From: Parabacteroides sp. PF5-6
GTDB taxonomy: Bacteria > Bacteroidota > Bacteroidia > Bacteroidales > Tannerellaceae
NCBI RefSeq assembly: GCF_029504695.1
Contig: NZ_JAQFIN010000006.1
Span: 124,001 to 188,000 of the forward strand
Reading direction: 5' to 3'
DNA length: 64,000 nucleotides
Positions 15,404-25,545 of this stretch are shown here, piece by piece. The stretch's first letter is position 1. Each line of letters opens with the position of its first letter. The notes below the pieces were generated by a model. It was not told where the DNA came from and did no database searches. It saw nothing but the letters and a program-made list of their open reading frames with translations. The position numbers and the translations under genes were made by a program.

Positions 15404-17539
15404 TTATTTCACTAACTTCAATTCCTTAATCAACCGCGGGCATTTTCCCCATTTGTCGATCATATAAAGAACGTAACGGATATCTACTGAGATACAACGT
15501 TGCAGATCGGGTTCGAAAGCGATATCTCCACTCATTGCTTCCCAGTTACCATCGAAAGCCAAGCCAATCACCCGTCCGTTTTTATCGAATACCGGGCTAC
15601 CGGAATTACCTCCCGTAATATCATTGTTGGAAAGGAAACACAAAGGCAAGTCGCCGTCTTTGTTGGCGTATTGACCGTAGTTTCCGCCTTTGATCAGCGT
15701 CAGAATTTCCGGTTGTACCCAGAACTCATCGCTCGTCGGGTCTTCTTTTTCGAAGATACCGCGTTGTGTGGAGTAATAGTTATACCAGGCGGCATCGTAG
15801 GGACGATAGCCCAGGATCGAGCCGTAGCTCAGACGCATCGTGAAGTTGGCATCCGAATAGAGGGATCTTCCCGGATACATTTCCGTCAGGGCTTCGAAAT
15901 ACAAGCGTTCTCCCTTGTCGATATCATAACTGGCCTGGCTCATTTGCTGTTGCAGGTCGAAGATCGACATCAAGGCGGAAAGGCTTAATTCAGCTGCCGG
16001 ATCCTTTTGCAGTTTCTTGTATTCATTCGGATCTCTCAGCATCTTTTCGATCTTATCCATCGATAGAAGCGACGTTTTTTTGAATACATCAGCGGCATAT
16101 TTCGCATAGTCGCCTTTGTATTTCTTGTCGATCTTCGGATAGATATCCGGAAGGTATTGCGCCGGCACGTTTTCTTTGACCACTTTCATCATGGCACCCA
16201 ACACCTTTTGGTCCAGTGTCGGTTCATAGTCTTTAAAGAATGCGCGTACGCGATCTTCCATAAAGGTTTCCACTTCTTCGGGTGTCGAGCCTTTCACATC
16301 AAAGCTCTGGATCATCCGCGCCAGACGTACGATCTCCGCTCCACTCATAAACGCTTCCGACAGGTAAGTGGCATTTTTCACGTATTCACCGCTACTTTTA
16401 AAGCCATTTTCCAACAAAGGAAGCACTTCGCCGTACTTTTGTGTCAAGCGGTCGTTCTGCTTCGCCCAGGTCGAGAAAGCCGCTTCTTCCTGTTTCTTAC
16501 GGTCGACAACGTTCAGGTTGTCCAATCCCCGGTTCATGCCGATGGAGTTTTTCCAGTAGTTCGAGCTACCGGCAAATTTAGAAGCGTATTTAATGCGTAC
16601 GGCATCGCTGGCCAGCATGGCTTCTTTCCAGATCTCTTGTTTTACTTCACGCACGGCAATACGCGGTTTGTTACTGTCTTCGATGCGTTGTTCCACGCCC
16701 CAGGAAGAAAGGTAACGGCTGGTACTGCCCGGGAAACCGATCGTCATCGCGTAGTCGGTTTCTTCGTAACCCTGGATCGATACTTCGGCTACATATTTCG
16801 GCTGGTAAGGCTTATTATTTGCACTATATTCAGCCGGTTGATTATTGGCATCGGCATAGACACGGAAGACCGAGAAGTCGCCCGTATGGCGGGGCCACAT
16901 CCAGTTGTCGGTATCGCCACCAAACTTACCTACCGAGCTGGGCGGAGCAAATACCATACGCACATCGCGATAGACATTGTACACTACCAGGTAGTATTTG
17001 TTATTGTTATAGAAAGGGATGACCCGTGCCGATAAAAACTCGTTACGACCCACGGCGTCAGCCAGCACTTTCCCGATGGAATCGGCTTTATTCAGCCGTT
17101 CGAACTCGTTTTCGATATCCTTGATCTCGTTCATTACCTGATCGCTCACATCGATCATCTCTTTCAGGTATTGCACGCTCAGTCCCGGTACAGGCAGTTC
17201 CTCGCTCATGGATTGGGAAACAAAACCGTCTTTCAGGTAGTCATGTTCCACGCTACTCAGTTTCTGGATCGACCCGTAACCGCAATGGTGGTTGGTGAAT
17301 AACAATCCCTGCTCGGAAACCGTAATACCCGTGCATCCGCCTCCGAAAATCACCACGGCATTCGCAATAGACGGATCCGTTTCACTGTAGACCTGCTCGG
17401 CAGAAAGGGTAAACCCCAGTTCGGCCATCCGGGCCATACTCAATTTGTTCAACTCTTTTAAGACCCACATCCCTTCATCGGCATGTGTTTGGCTTACTGT
17501 TAGAATGCAAAACAGTAATATTGCCCACGTTCTTTTCAT
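15404..17539 (-). CDS. dpp7: S46-family dipeptidyl peptidase, DPP7-type
   Basis: Periplasmic dipeptidyl aminopeptidase that removes dipeptides from oligopeptides in asaccharolytic Bacteroidetes. A signal peptide (1-20) is followed by the trypsin-like catalytic set: His85 in FTNHHCGYGS, Asp in GGDTDNWMWPRHTGD, and Ser646 in GGNSGSPV. 711 residues is typical. Specificity clue: 18 residues after the nucleophile lies Gly664 (AFDGNWE). From memory of the family, DPP11 has Arg at this place (Asp/Glu specificity) and DPP7 has Gly (hydrophobic P1), so DPP7-like is preferred. Separated from the flippase gene by 40 bp without a visible promoter. Confidence 0.9.
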   Translation of the reverse strand: MKRTWAILLFCILTVSQTHADEGMWVLKELNKLSMARMAELGFTLSAEQVYSETDPSIANAVVIFGGGCTGITVSEQGLLFTNHHCGYGSIQKLSSVEHDYLKDGFVSQSMSEELPVPGLSVQYLKEMIDVSDQVMNEIKDIENEFERLNKADSIGKVLADAVGRNEFLSARVIPFYNNNKYYLVVYNVYRDVRMVFAPPSSVGKFGGDTDNWMWPRHTGDFSVFRVYADANNQPAEYSANNKPYQPKYVAEVSIQGYEETDYAMTIGFPGSTSRYLSSWGVEQRIEDSNKPRIAVREVKQEIWKEAMLASDAVRIKYASKFAGSSNYWKNSIGMNRGLDNLNVVDRKKQEEAAFSTWAKQNDRLTQKYGEVLPLLENGFKSSGEYVKNATYLSEAFMSGAEIVRLARMIQSFDVKGSTPEEVETFMEDRVRAFFKDYEPTLDQKVLGAMMKVVKENVPAQYLPDIYPKIDKKYKGDYAKYAADVFKKTSLLSMDKIEKMLRDPNEYKKLQKDPAAELSLSALMSIFDLQQQMSQASYDIDKGERLYFEALTEMYPGRSLYSDANFTMRLSYGSILGYRPYDAAWYNYYSTQRGIFEKEDPTSDEFWVQPEILTLIKGGNYGQYANKDGDLPLCFLSNNDITGGNSGSPVFDKNGRVIGLAFDGNWEAMSGDIAFEPDLQRCISVDIRYVLYMIDKWGKCPRLIKELKLVK

Positions 17540-17579
17540 AACTTTTATTTGTGTATTAATACTAAATTTATGCTATTCA

Positions 17580-19082
17580 TCATTTCTTTTGAAAATAGCG
17601 TCCGACTATCGGCAACTCCCGGAGGGGAAGGTCTCTTTTCACGATGAAAACGACAAAAAAGGCTAATAGTGCGGTACGATATAGTAATCTCAAGACAAGT
17701 GAATCAATGTAAGGTAGCATGCCTGCCGTGAAGAACACGCCTGCTACAAAAAAATAGATCAACGCCGAACGCAGATCATAAGCAATCGGAAACTTCCGCT
17801 GCCCGATCACATACGACAACAGCATCATCAACAGGTTGCAACAAAAAGAAGCCCAGGCGCAAGCCATATAACCATAGATGGGTGCAAAGAACACAATGAT
17901 CAAGACCGTTATCACACAGCCAATCGTTGAGAAACAGGCGCCCCACCAGGTTTGATCGTTCAGTTTATACCAGAACGACAGGTTGAAATAGATGCCGAAG
18001 AACAATTCGCCCATCATCACGATCGGCACGATCCGCAGGCCCGGATAATAGTCCGGCGTCACAAAATATTTCAGGATATCGATATAAAACATCACGCCCA
18101 GGAAAATCAACAGGGCGAAAATGATAAAATAACGCATCGCCTCGATGTACGCCCGGTGGTTCCCGTCTTCTTTATTGCGGGCAAAGATAAACGGCTCGTA
18201 AGCATACCGGAACGCCTGGATAAACATCACCATCACAGCAGCCATCCGGAAACAGGCGCCGTAAATGCCCAGTTGCCCTTCCGCATACTGTTTATCATCG
18301 AAGAGGAACGGGAAAATGATCTTATCGGCCGTCTGGTTGAAAATCCCCGCCACACCCAGAATCATGATCGGGAAAGAATAACGCAACATCTTCCGGAGTA
18401 AATCCCGATCCGGTTTGATCCGGATGCCGGGAAGGATCGTCGGCAGCAGCAACAGAAAGACGGTCACCGAAGTAATCACATTAGCCACAAAGGCATAGCC
18501 TACCCCATAACCCGGATTGTAGAACCAGTCGACCGTCTCCGGCATATGTTTCAATAGCCACGGACAAGCCAGGTAAAAGAAAAGATTCAACCCGATATTC
18601 AGGAATATATTAATGAACCGGATCGTAGCAAAGCGAACCGGCCGGCCGGCATAACGCAAATAAGCATAAGGGATCGAGGTAAAAGCATCCAGCGCCACCA
18701 CGCCCGCCATCATTCCCAGATACTCAGGATAATTTTCGTAACTCAGGGCCCGACTGATCGGATGAATAAACAGGATACTCAACGAAAAGAAAAGAATCGA
18801 CGTAAAAGCGATACTGAAAAGCGTGGTCGAATAAACCCGAAGCGGTTCTTTTTCTTCCTTTTTATTGATAAAGCGGAAAAAGCCGGTCTCCATGCCGTAG
18901 GTCAGGATCACCAGAAGCAGCGCGACCCACGCATACAGATTGGTATAAATGCCGAATTCACCGGTTCCATCGAGCACACGCACATACATAGGAACAAGCA
19001 ACCAGTTCAGGAATTTCCCGAGTATACTGGGCAGCCCATATATGGCGGTCTCTTTTGCCAACCGCTTCATTCCTTCAGCCAT
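17580..19082 (-). CDS. Polysaccharide biosynthesis flippase (MATE/Wzx-like)
   Basis: Integral membrane protein of the polysaccharide transport/oligosaccharide flippase superfamily (PF01943/COG2244), 500 residues with about 12-14 hydrophobic segments. The N-terminus (KETAIYGLPSILGKFLNWLL) is typical of the Bacteroidetes group. It would flip lipid-linked glycans or a related amphipathic substrate across the inner membrane; the substrate is unknown. It starts 5 bases after the ruvB stop, so the two are cotranscribed. From memory, a ruvB-flippase pairing is common in Bacteroidales. No glycosyltransferase is nearby. Confidence 0.87.
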   Translation of the reverse strand: MAEGMKRLAKETAIYGLPSILGKFLNWLLVPMYVRVLDGTGEFGIYTNLYAWVALLLVILTYGMETGFFRFINKKEEKEPLRVYSTTLFSIAFTSILFFSLSILFIHPISRALSYENYPEYLGMMAGVVALDAFTSIPYAYLRYAGRPVRFATIRFINIFLNIGLNLFFYLACPWLLKHMPETVDWFYNPGYGVGYAFVANVITSVTVFLLLLPTILPGIRIKPDRDLLRKMLRYSFPIMILGVAGIFNQTADKIIFPFLFDDKQYAEGQLGIYGACFRMAAVMVMFIQAFRYAYEPFIFARNKEDGNHRAYIEAMRYFIIFALLIFLGVMFYIDILKYFVTPDYYPGLRIVPIVMMGELFFGIYFNLSFWYKLNDQTWWGACFSTIGCVITVLIIVFFAPIYGYMACAWASFCCNLLMMLLSYVIGQRKFPIAYDLRSALIYFFVAGVFFTAGMLPYIDSLVLRLLYRTALLAFFVVFIVKRDLPLRELPIVGRYFQKK

Positions 19083-19087
19083 AGCGT

Positions 19088-20113
19088 TTAATCAAATAAA
19101 AAACCTTGTTCTGTTCCCCGCTTTCGTCCCAGATGCGTATAGGCCAGTTCGGTGACTTCCCGCCCACGGGGGGTACGCTTGATAAAACCTTCTTTGATCA
19201 GGAAAGGCTCGTAGACCTCTTCCAATGTTCCGGGGTCTTCGCCCAGGGCAGTGGCGATTGTGGTCAGCCCCACCGGGCCGCCACTGAATTTATCTATAAT
19301 CGTCGTAAGCAGTTTATTATCGATTTGATCGAGACCATAGCGGTCGATATTCAATGCTTCGAGCGAATAACAAGCGATGGCTTTATCGATTTCACCCGTA
19401 CCTTTCACCTGGGCAAAGTCGCGCACCCGACGCAACAGGGCATTGGCGATACGCGGCGTTCCCCGGCTGCGGGAAGCAATCTCCCGGGCAGCATTCAACT
19501 CGCAGCGCACCTGCAGGATATCCGCACTACGCATCACGATCCGCGTCAGCGTCTCCACATCATAATATTCCAGGTGCATATTGATCCCGAAACGGGCACG
19601 CAACGGACTGGTCAACAGGCCGCTTCGCGTCGTAGCACCCACCAGCGTGAACGGCGACAGATCGATCTGGATCGACCGCGCACTCGGCCCTTTGTCGATC
19701 ATAATATCGATCCGGTAGTCCTCCATCGCCGAATAGAGATACTCCTCCACAATGGGGCTCAACCGGTGGATTTCATCGATGAAAAGGACATCATTCTTCT
19801 CCAGCGAGGTCAATACACCCGCCAGATCGCCCGGTTTATCCAATACCGGACCGGAAGTAACCTTGAAGCCTACATTCAGCTCATTGGCGATAATCTGAGA
19901 AAGCGTCGTTTTCCCCAATCCGGGAGGTCCGTGAAGCAACACATGGTCTAACGCTTCGTTGCGCATCCGGGCTGCCATGACAAAGATCTTCAGGTTCTCC
20001 ACCACCTTACCCTGTCCGCTGAAATCGCGAAAAGAAAGCGGACGGAGCGCATTTTCATACTCCCGCTCGCTCTCCGGTATTCTCGGATCTCTAATATCAA
20101 AATCGTCTTCCAT
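19088..20113 (-). CDS. ruvB: Holliday junction branch migration ATPase RuvB
   Basis: Hexameric AAA+ motor that drives branch migration with RuvA. Start set at 20113 ([16 protein letters not shown]), giving the standard 341 residues; an upstream in-frame ATG at 20200 would pass through the promoter region. Walker [10 protein letters not shown], Walker [10 protein letters not shown], arginine-finger region GATTRSGLL and the C-terminal winged helix ([17 protein letters not shown]) are all present. First gene of an operon with the flippase. The divergent neighbour is ohr. Confidence 0.97.
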   Translation of the reverse strand: MEDDFDIRDPRIPESEREYENALRPLSFRDFSGQGKVVENLKIFVMAARMRNEALDHVLLHGPPGLGKTTLSQIIANELNVGFKVTSGPVLDKPGDLAGVLTSLEKNDVLFIDEIHRLSPIVEEYLYSAMEDYRIDIMIDKGPSARSIQIDLSPFTLVGATTRSGLLTSPLRARFGINMHLEYYDVETLTRIVMRSADILQVRCELNAAREIASRSRGTPRIANALLRRVRDFAQVKGTGEIDKAIACYSLEALNIDRYGLDQIDNKLLTTIIDKFSGGPVGLTTIATALGEDPGTLEEVYEPFLIKEGFIKRTPRGREVTELAYTHLGRKRGTEQGFLFD

Positions 20114-20135
20114 GTATTCTACTGTTATGAAAGGA

Positions 20136-20166
20136 CAAATGTAATAATAATTGTGGTTACAACAAT
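20136..20166 (-). promoter_or_regulatory. Promoter of ruvB
   Basis: Minus strand: -33 ATTG (20163-20166), 19-bp spacer, -7 TACATTTG (20136-20143). Supports the ATG at 20113. I see no matching element for ohr on the other strand. Confidence 0.6.
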
Positions 20167-20215
20167 TCGACTTTACGGCTTGTTCTATAGAAACAAACAA
20201 TTAAAAGAATAGAAT

Positions 20216-20632
20216 ATGGAAGCATTGTATACCGCCCATGTCACCTCGACAGGGGGAAGAGCTGGAAAAGTAACGTCGTCCGACGGAGTGATCAACCTCG
20301 AACTGCGCCCGCCGAAAGAGATGGGTGGTCCCGGTGGCGACTACTCCAACCCCGAACAGCTTTTTGCTGCCGGCTATGCAGCCTGTTTTGCAGGAGCTTA
20401 CGGCCATGTCGCTTTGGCTAAAGGTTTTCGCGTACGTCCGGAGATCACAGCGAATGTGACGCTCAATAAGGTAAGTGACGGATTTAAGCTTTCCGTTGTG
20501 ATGGGCATCCGTACAACAGGTTTAAGCCAGAAAGATGCGGAAGAGCTGGCGCAAGATGCACACGCATTCTGCCCGTATTCCCGCGCAACAAGAGGAAATA
20601 TCGAAGTAAAACTCGAAATCACTGCTGAATAA
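20216..20632 (+). CDS. ohr: Organic hydroperoxide resistance protein (Ohr/OsmC family)
   Basis: Thiol peroxidase that reduces organic hydroperoxides. 138 residues with the two catalytic cysteines Cys57 (YAACF) and Cys119 (AFCPYSRAT), plus the N-terminal YTAHVTSTGGRAGKV block that separates Ohr from OsmC. Cytosolic. Divergent from ruvB with 102 bp between the start codons. No MarR-type OhrR gene is adjacent, so regulation is not evident. A strong terminator follows 8 bases after the stop. Confidence 0.93.
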   Translation: MEALYTAHVTSTGGRAGKVTSSDGVINLELRPPKEMGGPGGDYSNPEQLFAAGYAACFAGAYGHVALAKGFRVRPEITANVTLNKVSDGFKLSVVMGIRTTGLSQKDAEELAQDAHAFCPYSRATRGNIEVKLEITAE

Positions 20633-20640
20633 GAAGCAGT

Positions 20641-20668
20641 AAAAAAGCCCGAAAGGGCTTTTTTTTGA
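20641..20668 (+). terminator. Terminator of ohr
   Basis: Rho-independent hairpin AAAAAAGCCC-GAAA-GGGCTTTTTTTT with a GNRA-type loop. Confidence 0.92.
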
Positions 20669-20670
20669 TA

Positions 20671-20816
20671 ACCCCGGGTGTCAACCCGGGGTAGAGACTA
20701 TCCTACTCAAAGCAACCCCGGAAGGGGTTGAACCCACTTCGGGGTTCAGAGAGAGGAGTTTAGCTTCTACCCCGGGTTGCACCCGGGGTTATCCACATTC
20801 TACCCCTGGCGGGGTA
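20671..20816. repeat. REP-like cluster of five GC-rich palindromes
   Basis: Five hairpins: 20671-20692 (9-bp stem ACCCCGGGT), 20713-20730 (CAACCCC/GGGGTTG), 20730-20747 (GAACCC/GGGTTC), 20769-20789 (9-bp stem ACCCCGGGT) and 20801-20816 (TACCCC/GGGGTA). The first and fourth are also near-perfect reverse complements of each other, so the block can fold as one large cruciform. It lies between the convergent ohr and aqpZ genes and looks like a REP/BIME element. No transposase is nearby. Confidence 0.8.
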
Positions 20817-20828
20817 TATTTTATCAGA

Positions 20829-21509
20829 TCAAACCGTTTCCGTATCGATCGCTTTCCAGGTGAAAGCGGCGATAGCAGCACCCAATAACGGAGCGACGAT
20901 AAAGAGCCAGAGTTGCGAAAGGGCAACACCTCCGTCGAACAAGGCCGGGCCGATGCTACGTGCCGGGTTGACAGATGTTCCGGTAATAGGGATACAAACG
21001 ATATGGATCAACACCAGGGTAAGCCCGATCGCCAATCCCGCAAATTTATTATTGGCACCTTTCGAAGTCACCCCCAGAATCACCAACACAAAAATAAACG
21101 TAAACACCGCTTCGGCAATAAAGGCCTGCATCATAGCTCCATCCTGGAAACTATTCGAACCAGTCGCCGTCGGGCCATTATGTGCACCGGTCGATACCAG
21201 CGCAAACAGGATAGACGAACCAAGCAATGCGCCGATCACCTGAAACACCATATACATACCGGCATCTTTGCCCGGCATCCGGCCGGAAAGCCATACGCCT
21301 AAGGTCACCGCCGGATTGATATGACAACCGGATACCTTACCGATCGAATAAGCCATCGCCACAATAGAAAGACCAAAAGCCAGGGCTACCCCTAACGTTC
21401 CCACACCGGCACCTACCGCATCCGCAGCATTCCCTGCGAAGACCGCGCTACCACAACCCATCAATACAAGCACCATCGTGCCAATCATTTCTGCTACATA
21501 CTTTTTCAT
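20829..21509 (-). CDS. aqpZ: Aquaporin Z-like water channel
   Basis: Inner-membrane MIP-family channel, 226 residues with six predicted membrane helices and both half-helices: HINPAVTLG (NPA at 65-67) and SVNPARSIGP. The Arg after the second NPA is the selectivity-filter arginine. Length and motifs favour AqpZ over GlpF, which has larger loops and an NPARD motif; water rather than glycerol is the likely substrate. It starts 45 bases after the fumarase stop on the same strand and may be cotranscribed. Confidence 0.93.
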   Translation of the reverse strand: MKKYVAEMIGTMVLVLMGCGSAVFAGNAADAVGAGVGTLGVALAFGLSIVAMAYSIGKVSGCHINPAVTLGVWLSGRMPGKDAGMYMVFQVIGALLGSSILFALVSTGAHNGPTATGSNSFQDGAMMQAFIAEAVFTFIFVLVILGVTSKGANNKFAGLAIGLTLVLIHIVCIPITGTSVNPARSIGPALFDGGVALSQLWLFIVAPLLGAAIAAFTWKAIDTETV

Positions 21510-21554
21510 TCCCTTTTTCTTTAAATGAATACTTTATTTAGTTCAGCTCACCGC

Positions 21555-23195
21555 TTATTTGCATCCGGCGCAACGGGGTTTCAATTGCTTGAAGAAGTCG
21601 TTGCCTTTGTTGTCGACCAGGATGAAGGCGGGGAAGTCCTCGACTTCGATTTTCCAGATCGCTTCCATTCCCAATTCGGGGTATTCGAGGCATTCGACCT
21701 TCTTGATGCTTTCCTGTGCCAGAACGGCTGCCGGTCCACCGATGCTTCCGAGGTAGAAACCGCCATGTTTGTGGCAGGCGTCGGTCACTTGCTGGCTGCG
21801 GTTGCCTTTGGCGATCATGATCATGCTGCCGCCGTTCTCCTGGAACAGGTCGACATACGAGTCCATACGTCCGGCAGTTGTCGGGCCAAACGATCCGGAA
21901 GGCATACCTTTCGGGGTCTTCGCCGGTCCGGCGTAATAGATCGGATGATCTTTGACGTATTGGGGCAGGCCTTCGCCGCGGTCGATGCGTTCTTTCAGTT
22001 TGGCATGAGCGATGTCACGGCCCACGATGATCGTACCGGTCAGTGACAGGCGCGTAGATACCGGGTATTTATCCAGTTCCTTGAGGATCTCCGCCATCGG
22101 TTGGTTCAGGTCGATCTTCACGGCATTGCCTTCGCCGGCTTGACGCAGTGCTTCGGGGATGAAACGGCCGGGGTTGGTCTCCAGTTTCTCGATCCAAACC
22201 CCTTCTTTATTGATCTTCGCTTTGATATTGCGGTCGGCCGAGCAGGAAACACCCATACCGATCGGGCAGGAAGCACCATGACGCGGCAAGCGGATGATAC
22301 GGATATCGTGCGCGTAGTACTTACCCCCGAACTGTGCGCCCAAGCCGATATTGTAAGCTTCTTCCAGGACTTGTTTTTCCAGTTCGATATCGCGGAAAGC
22401 CTGGCCGTGTTCGTTGCCTTCGGTCGGCAGGTTATCGTAATAATGCGCCGATGCGAGCTTAACGGTTTTCAGGTTGGCCTCTGCCGAGGTGCCACCGATC
22501 GCAAACGCGATATGGTAGGGCGGGCAGGCTGCCGTGCCGAGTGATTTCATTTTCTCAACAAGGAAAGGCACCAATGTATTGGGATTGAGCGTTGCTTTGG
22601 TTTCCTGATAGAGGTACGTCTTATTGGCCGATCCACCGCCTTTGGCGATGCAAAGGAATTTGTATTCCATGCCTTCGGTCGCGTAGATATCGATCTGTGC
22701 CGGCAGGTTCGTTCCCGTGTTCTTCTCGTCGTACATCGTCAACGGAACGTTCTGCGAATAGCGCAGGTTGTCTTCGGTATAGGTTTCGTAAACGCCTTTC
22801 GACATGGCTTCGGCATCGTTGTAGCCGGTCCATACCTGTTGGCCTTTCTTGGCCGAGATAATCGCCGTACCCGTATCCTGGCAGAAAGGAAGCTGCCCTT
22901 TGGCCGAGATTTCCGCATTACGCAGGAAAGTAAGCGCTACAAACTTGTCATTATCACTGGCTTCAGGATCCGACAGGATCTTGGCCACCTGTGCCTGATG
23001 ATCCGGACGCAGATAGAACGCCACATCGTGGAAACAAGCTTTTGTTAACTGTGTCAGCGCTTCCGGTTCGACTTTTAATACTTCTTTTCCTTCAAACTCG
23101 CCGACAGATACATGATCTTTTGTAAGCAGATAATACTCCGTCGTATCCTTTCCCATAGGAAACGGTTCCTGATACTTAAAAGGAGGTGTTGCCAT
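21555..23195 (-). CDS. fumA: Class I (iron-sulfur) fumarate hydratase
   Basis: Oxygen-sensitive [4Fe-4S] fumarase interconverting fumarate and malate in the reductive branch that makes succinate. 546 residues. Cluster ligands Cys105 (LPFCQDTGT), Cys224 (TAACPPYH) and Cys318 (GVSCSADRN) fall at the same numbers I recall for E. coli FumA. The C-terminal beta domain carries [13 protein letters not shown] and [10 protein letters not shown]. Start ATG at 23193-23195 with a purine-rich stretch (AACTAATAG) upstream; -7 box at 23242-23249. Probably heads a unit with aqpZ. Confidence 0.95.
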   Translation of the reverse strand: MATPPFKYQEPFPMGKDTTEYYLLTKDHVSVGEFEGKEVLKVEPEALTQLTKACFHDVAFYLRPDHQAQVAKILSDPEASDNDKFVALTFLRNAEISAKGQLPFCQDTGTAIISAKKGQQVWTGYNDAEAMSKGVYETYTEDNLRYSQNVPLTMYDEKNTGTNLPAQIDIYATEGMEYKFLCIAKGGGSANKTYLYQETKATLNPNTLVPFLVEKMKSLGTAACPPYHIAFAIGGTSAEANLKTVKLASAHYYDNLPTEGNEHGQAFRDIELEKQVLEEAYNIGLGAQFGGKYYAHDIRIIRLPRHGASCPIGMGVSCSADRNIKAKINKEGVWIEKLETNPGRFIPEALRQAGEGNAVKIDLNQPMAEILKELDKYPVSTRLSLTGTIIVGRDIAHAKLKERIDRGEGLPQYVKDHPIYYAGPAKTPKGMPSGSFGPTTAGRMDSYVDLFQENGGSMIMIAKGNRSQQVTDACHKHGGFYLGSIGGPAAVLAQESIKKVECLEYPELGMEAIWKIEVEDFPAFILVDNKGNDFFKQLKPRCAGCK

Positions 23196-23241
23196 AATTC
23201 AGAACTATTAGTTTATATTTATGATTAGTATTTGCGCGAGA

Positions 23242-23249
23242 CAAAAGTA
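23242..23249 (-). promoter_or_regulatory. -7 box of the fumarase gene
   Basis: Minus strand TACTTTTG, a good TAnnTTTG match; no TTTG at the expected -33 distance. Confidence 0.45.
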
Positions 23250-23314
23250 CTTAAATTTTAAATGAGCGTCGGTGCAATCTTCTTAATTAAAGTAAGAATT
23301 TGAAAAGATTTCTA

Positions 23315-23322
23315 TACATTTG
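23315..23322 (+). promoter_or_regulatory. -7 box of the secreted serine protease gene
   Basis: TACATTTG overlaps a TTG triplet in frame with the gene. This argues that the TTG is promoter, not start, and that the ATG at 23329 is the start, on a nearly leaderless mRNA. Confidence 0.5.
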
Positions 23323-23328
23323 CCTGTT

Positions 23329-25545
23329 ATGAAAAAATACGGGCTGTTAATTATCAGTGTGTTTATTCTTTCTTTCACTGTGCAGGCACAGATCAGCTAT
23401 GGGGGGAAGCCGCTTGCGTTGCCTGTTACACGAAATGCAAACGCATTCCTTTTCGAAGAAATGCCGGCCTTTGATGTGCAGGAAGAATTGCGCATCGACT
23501 CGCTCAACGAGATCGGAGCCAGAGGCAGCTATCGCTTTGCCTATAAATTCATGACCGACTTCAACCGAAGTAATTCGGGTTATTCCTTCACATTGGCCGA
23601 CGGGACAAAGGTATGGCGCCTGGGCATCCGTTCCCGGGGTGCGCTTTCGTTGAATGTCTTGTTCACTGAATTCGAGATTCCCGAAGGAGCCCGCCTCTTC
23701 TTATACAATGCCGACCAGAGCCATATCCTCGGTTCATTCACCCACCGGAACAATTCCGATCTGCGTATTTTCCCCGTTTCACCGGTATATGGCGATGAAT
23801 TAATCATCGAATACCAGGAACCGGCCCATGCCGAGTTCGCGGGGATACTGACGGTCGGGGAGGTGAATCATGCCTACCGGGCATTGCGCGGCAGGGAGCC
23901 GGAAGGCGATCTGGCGAATTACTATTGCATGGAGCCCCTGGCCTGCTTCCCGGAGGATCCGTTGATCACGGAAGAGCTGGGACGGAGCGTCGTCTTATTG
24001 ATTATCGACGGGAACTCCTCCTGCACCGGCGTACTGGTCAACAACACCCGCCAGGACGGAGCGCCTTATATCCTGACCGCCTCGCATTGCATCAATAAGA
24101 ACTTTACCGTGACCGATCCCGACCGCTACGAGGTGATTGCCGGCAGCATTGTCTGCTTTTTCCATTACGACAGTCCCCTCTGCCGCCCGGTCCTTCGGGG
24201 AGCGGAAGAAATGTCGATGGCTTCGACGAGCCTGAAGGCGTTCAATGGAGCGGTCGATATGGCCTTATTGGAACTGACGGAAGTGCCTCCGGTCTACTAT
24301 CGCCCGTACTACGCGGGTTGGAATATTTCGAAAACACCTTCCGCCCCATATTTCGGAATTCACCACCCCAAAGCTACGGTGAAAAGGGTGAATTGGCTGG
24401 ATGACGGACTGGAACGGGCAACGTTTGCGATTATGGGTTTCGACGAAGAGGCCCATTGGAAGGTGGGAGAGTGGACAGCCGGCAGTACGGACGGCGGATC
24501 GTCGGGCTCACCGCTCTTTGATGGAAACGGACGCATCATCGGCGCTTTATCCGGAGGTTACTCTACCTGCGCGACGCCCAACGAAGACTACTATTTCGCC
24601 TTGGATAAAGCGTGGGAAGGCCTCAGCCCCTGGCTCAACCCTTCCGGCAAATCGGTCACTTCCTGCAACGGATTCGACCCCTACGCGCTGGAAGCCCCTT
24701 GCTACCGGTTGAGTAACATCGCGTCAACCGGTCAGGTCGACAGCATACGCATGGATACGATCCCGGATAACCCGGCGATTCCGCTCTATGGCAACAATCC
24801 GTATGCGATCGATACCTACCTGGAGGCTTATCATACGGTGGGTGATGCTTTGGTCTACGGAACCTATATCGTGGCTCCCCCCGCCGGCCGCAACTATGCC
24901 GACCTGGAAGTCGAGATCTGTGTCTATGCCGGGCGAAACGGGCCGTCGACTCTGCTCCATTCGCAAACTTTCCAACCGAATTACACCGATTATTCCCGGG
25001 AGGAACAGGAGTTTACGGAAAAAGTGAAATCACTGAACCGGGCCCAGGAAAGTTTTGTCGCTTTCCCGACGCCTGTTGCGGTGAAAGGGGACTTTTACGT
25101 AGGTTACCGGATTGTCTCGGCTCCCGAAAACACCTATTTTGCCGCGTATAACCTACCGGAAGAATTTGTAACGGAAAACACGACCTGGCTATTCTCGGAA
25201 AACACCTGGGTCGAAGCCACCGCACACCCGGCCCTATCGAAGAAAACCGCCCTTTTCATCGATCCTGTCGTGCAATCAGTAAATGAAGTAAATAATGTCC
25301 CCGTTAAACCAAACACACAAGCCCGCATTATCTTAAGCGCGGATCGGGGAACCGCTTATATCCATCTTCCGGACGACGTTGATCGGGCCACTTTCTCTTT
25401 GATATCCATGAATGGTCAAGTGGTTCAGGAAAGCCCGGTTTATTCCGCCCAGGCATCCGTCCCCCTCAACGCCACTGCCCCGGGCGTTTACCTGATCAAA
25501 CTGACTTTCGGCGACCAACAGTTCGTGCAAAAGATCCTGTTCTGA
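23329..25545 (+). CDS. Secreted trypsin-like serine protease with T9SS sorting domain
   Basis: Large exported S1-like protease related to lysyl endopeptidase-type enzymes, 738 residues. Signal peptide 1-20; an N-terminal pro-domain and beta-sandwich region (about 25-190); the protease domain with His253 (LTASHC), Asp310 (DMALLEL) and Ser392 (GGSSGSPLFDGNGRIIGALS); a beta-rich region (about 480-650); and a final 70-residue type A T9SS domain (FSLISMNGQVVQES ... GVYLIKLTFGDQQFVQKILF). The C-terminal domain implies outer-membrane translocation by T9SS and surface attachment or release. Cleavage specificity is not read from sequence. Transcribed alone. Confidence 0.88.
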   Translation: MKKYGLLIISVFILSFTVQAQISYGGKPLALPVTRNANAFLFEEMPAFDVQEELRIDSLNEIGARGSYRFAYKFMTDFNRSNSGYSFTLADGTKVWRLGIRSRGALSLNVLFTEFEIPEGARLFLYNADQSHILGSFTHRNNSDLRIFPVSPVYGDELIIEYQEPAHAEFAGILTVGEVNHAYRALRGREPEGDLANYYCMEPLACFPEDPLITEELGRSVVLLIIDGNSSCTGVLVNNTRQDGAPYILTASHCINKNFTVTDPDRYEVIAGSIVCFFHYDSPLCRPVLRGAEEMSMASTSLKAFNGAVDMALLELTEVPPVYYRPYYAGWNISKTPSAPYFGIHHPKATVKRVNWLDDGLERATFAIMGFDEEAHWKVGEWTAGSTDGGSSGSPLFDGNGRIIGALSGGYSTCATPNEDYYFALDKAWEGLSPWLNPSGKSVTSCNGFDPYALEAPCYRLSNIASTGQVDSIRMDTIPDNPAIPLYGNNPYAIDTYLEAYHTVGDALVYGTYIVAPPAGRNYADLEVEICVYAGRNGPSTLLHSQTFQPNYTDYSREEQEFTEKVKSLNRAQESFVAFPTPVAVKGDFYVGYRIVSAPENTYFAAYNLPEEFVTENTTWLFSENTWVEATAHPALSKKTALFIDPVVQSVNEVNNVPVKPNTQARIILSADRGTAYIHLPDDVDRATFSLISMNGQVVQESPVYSAQASVPLNATAPGVYLIKLTFGDQQFVQKILF

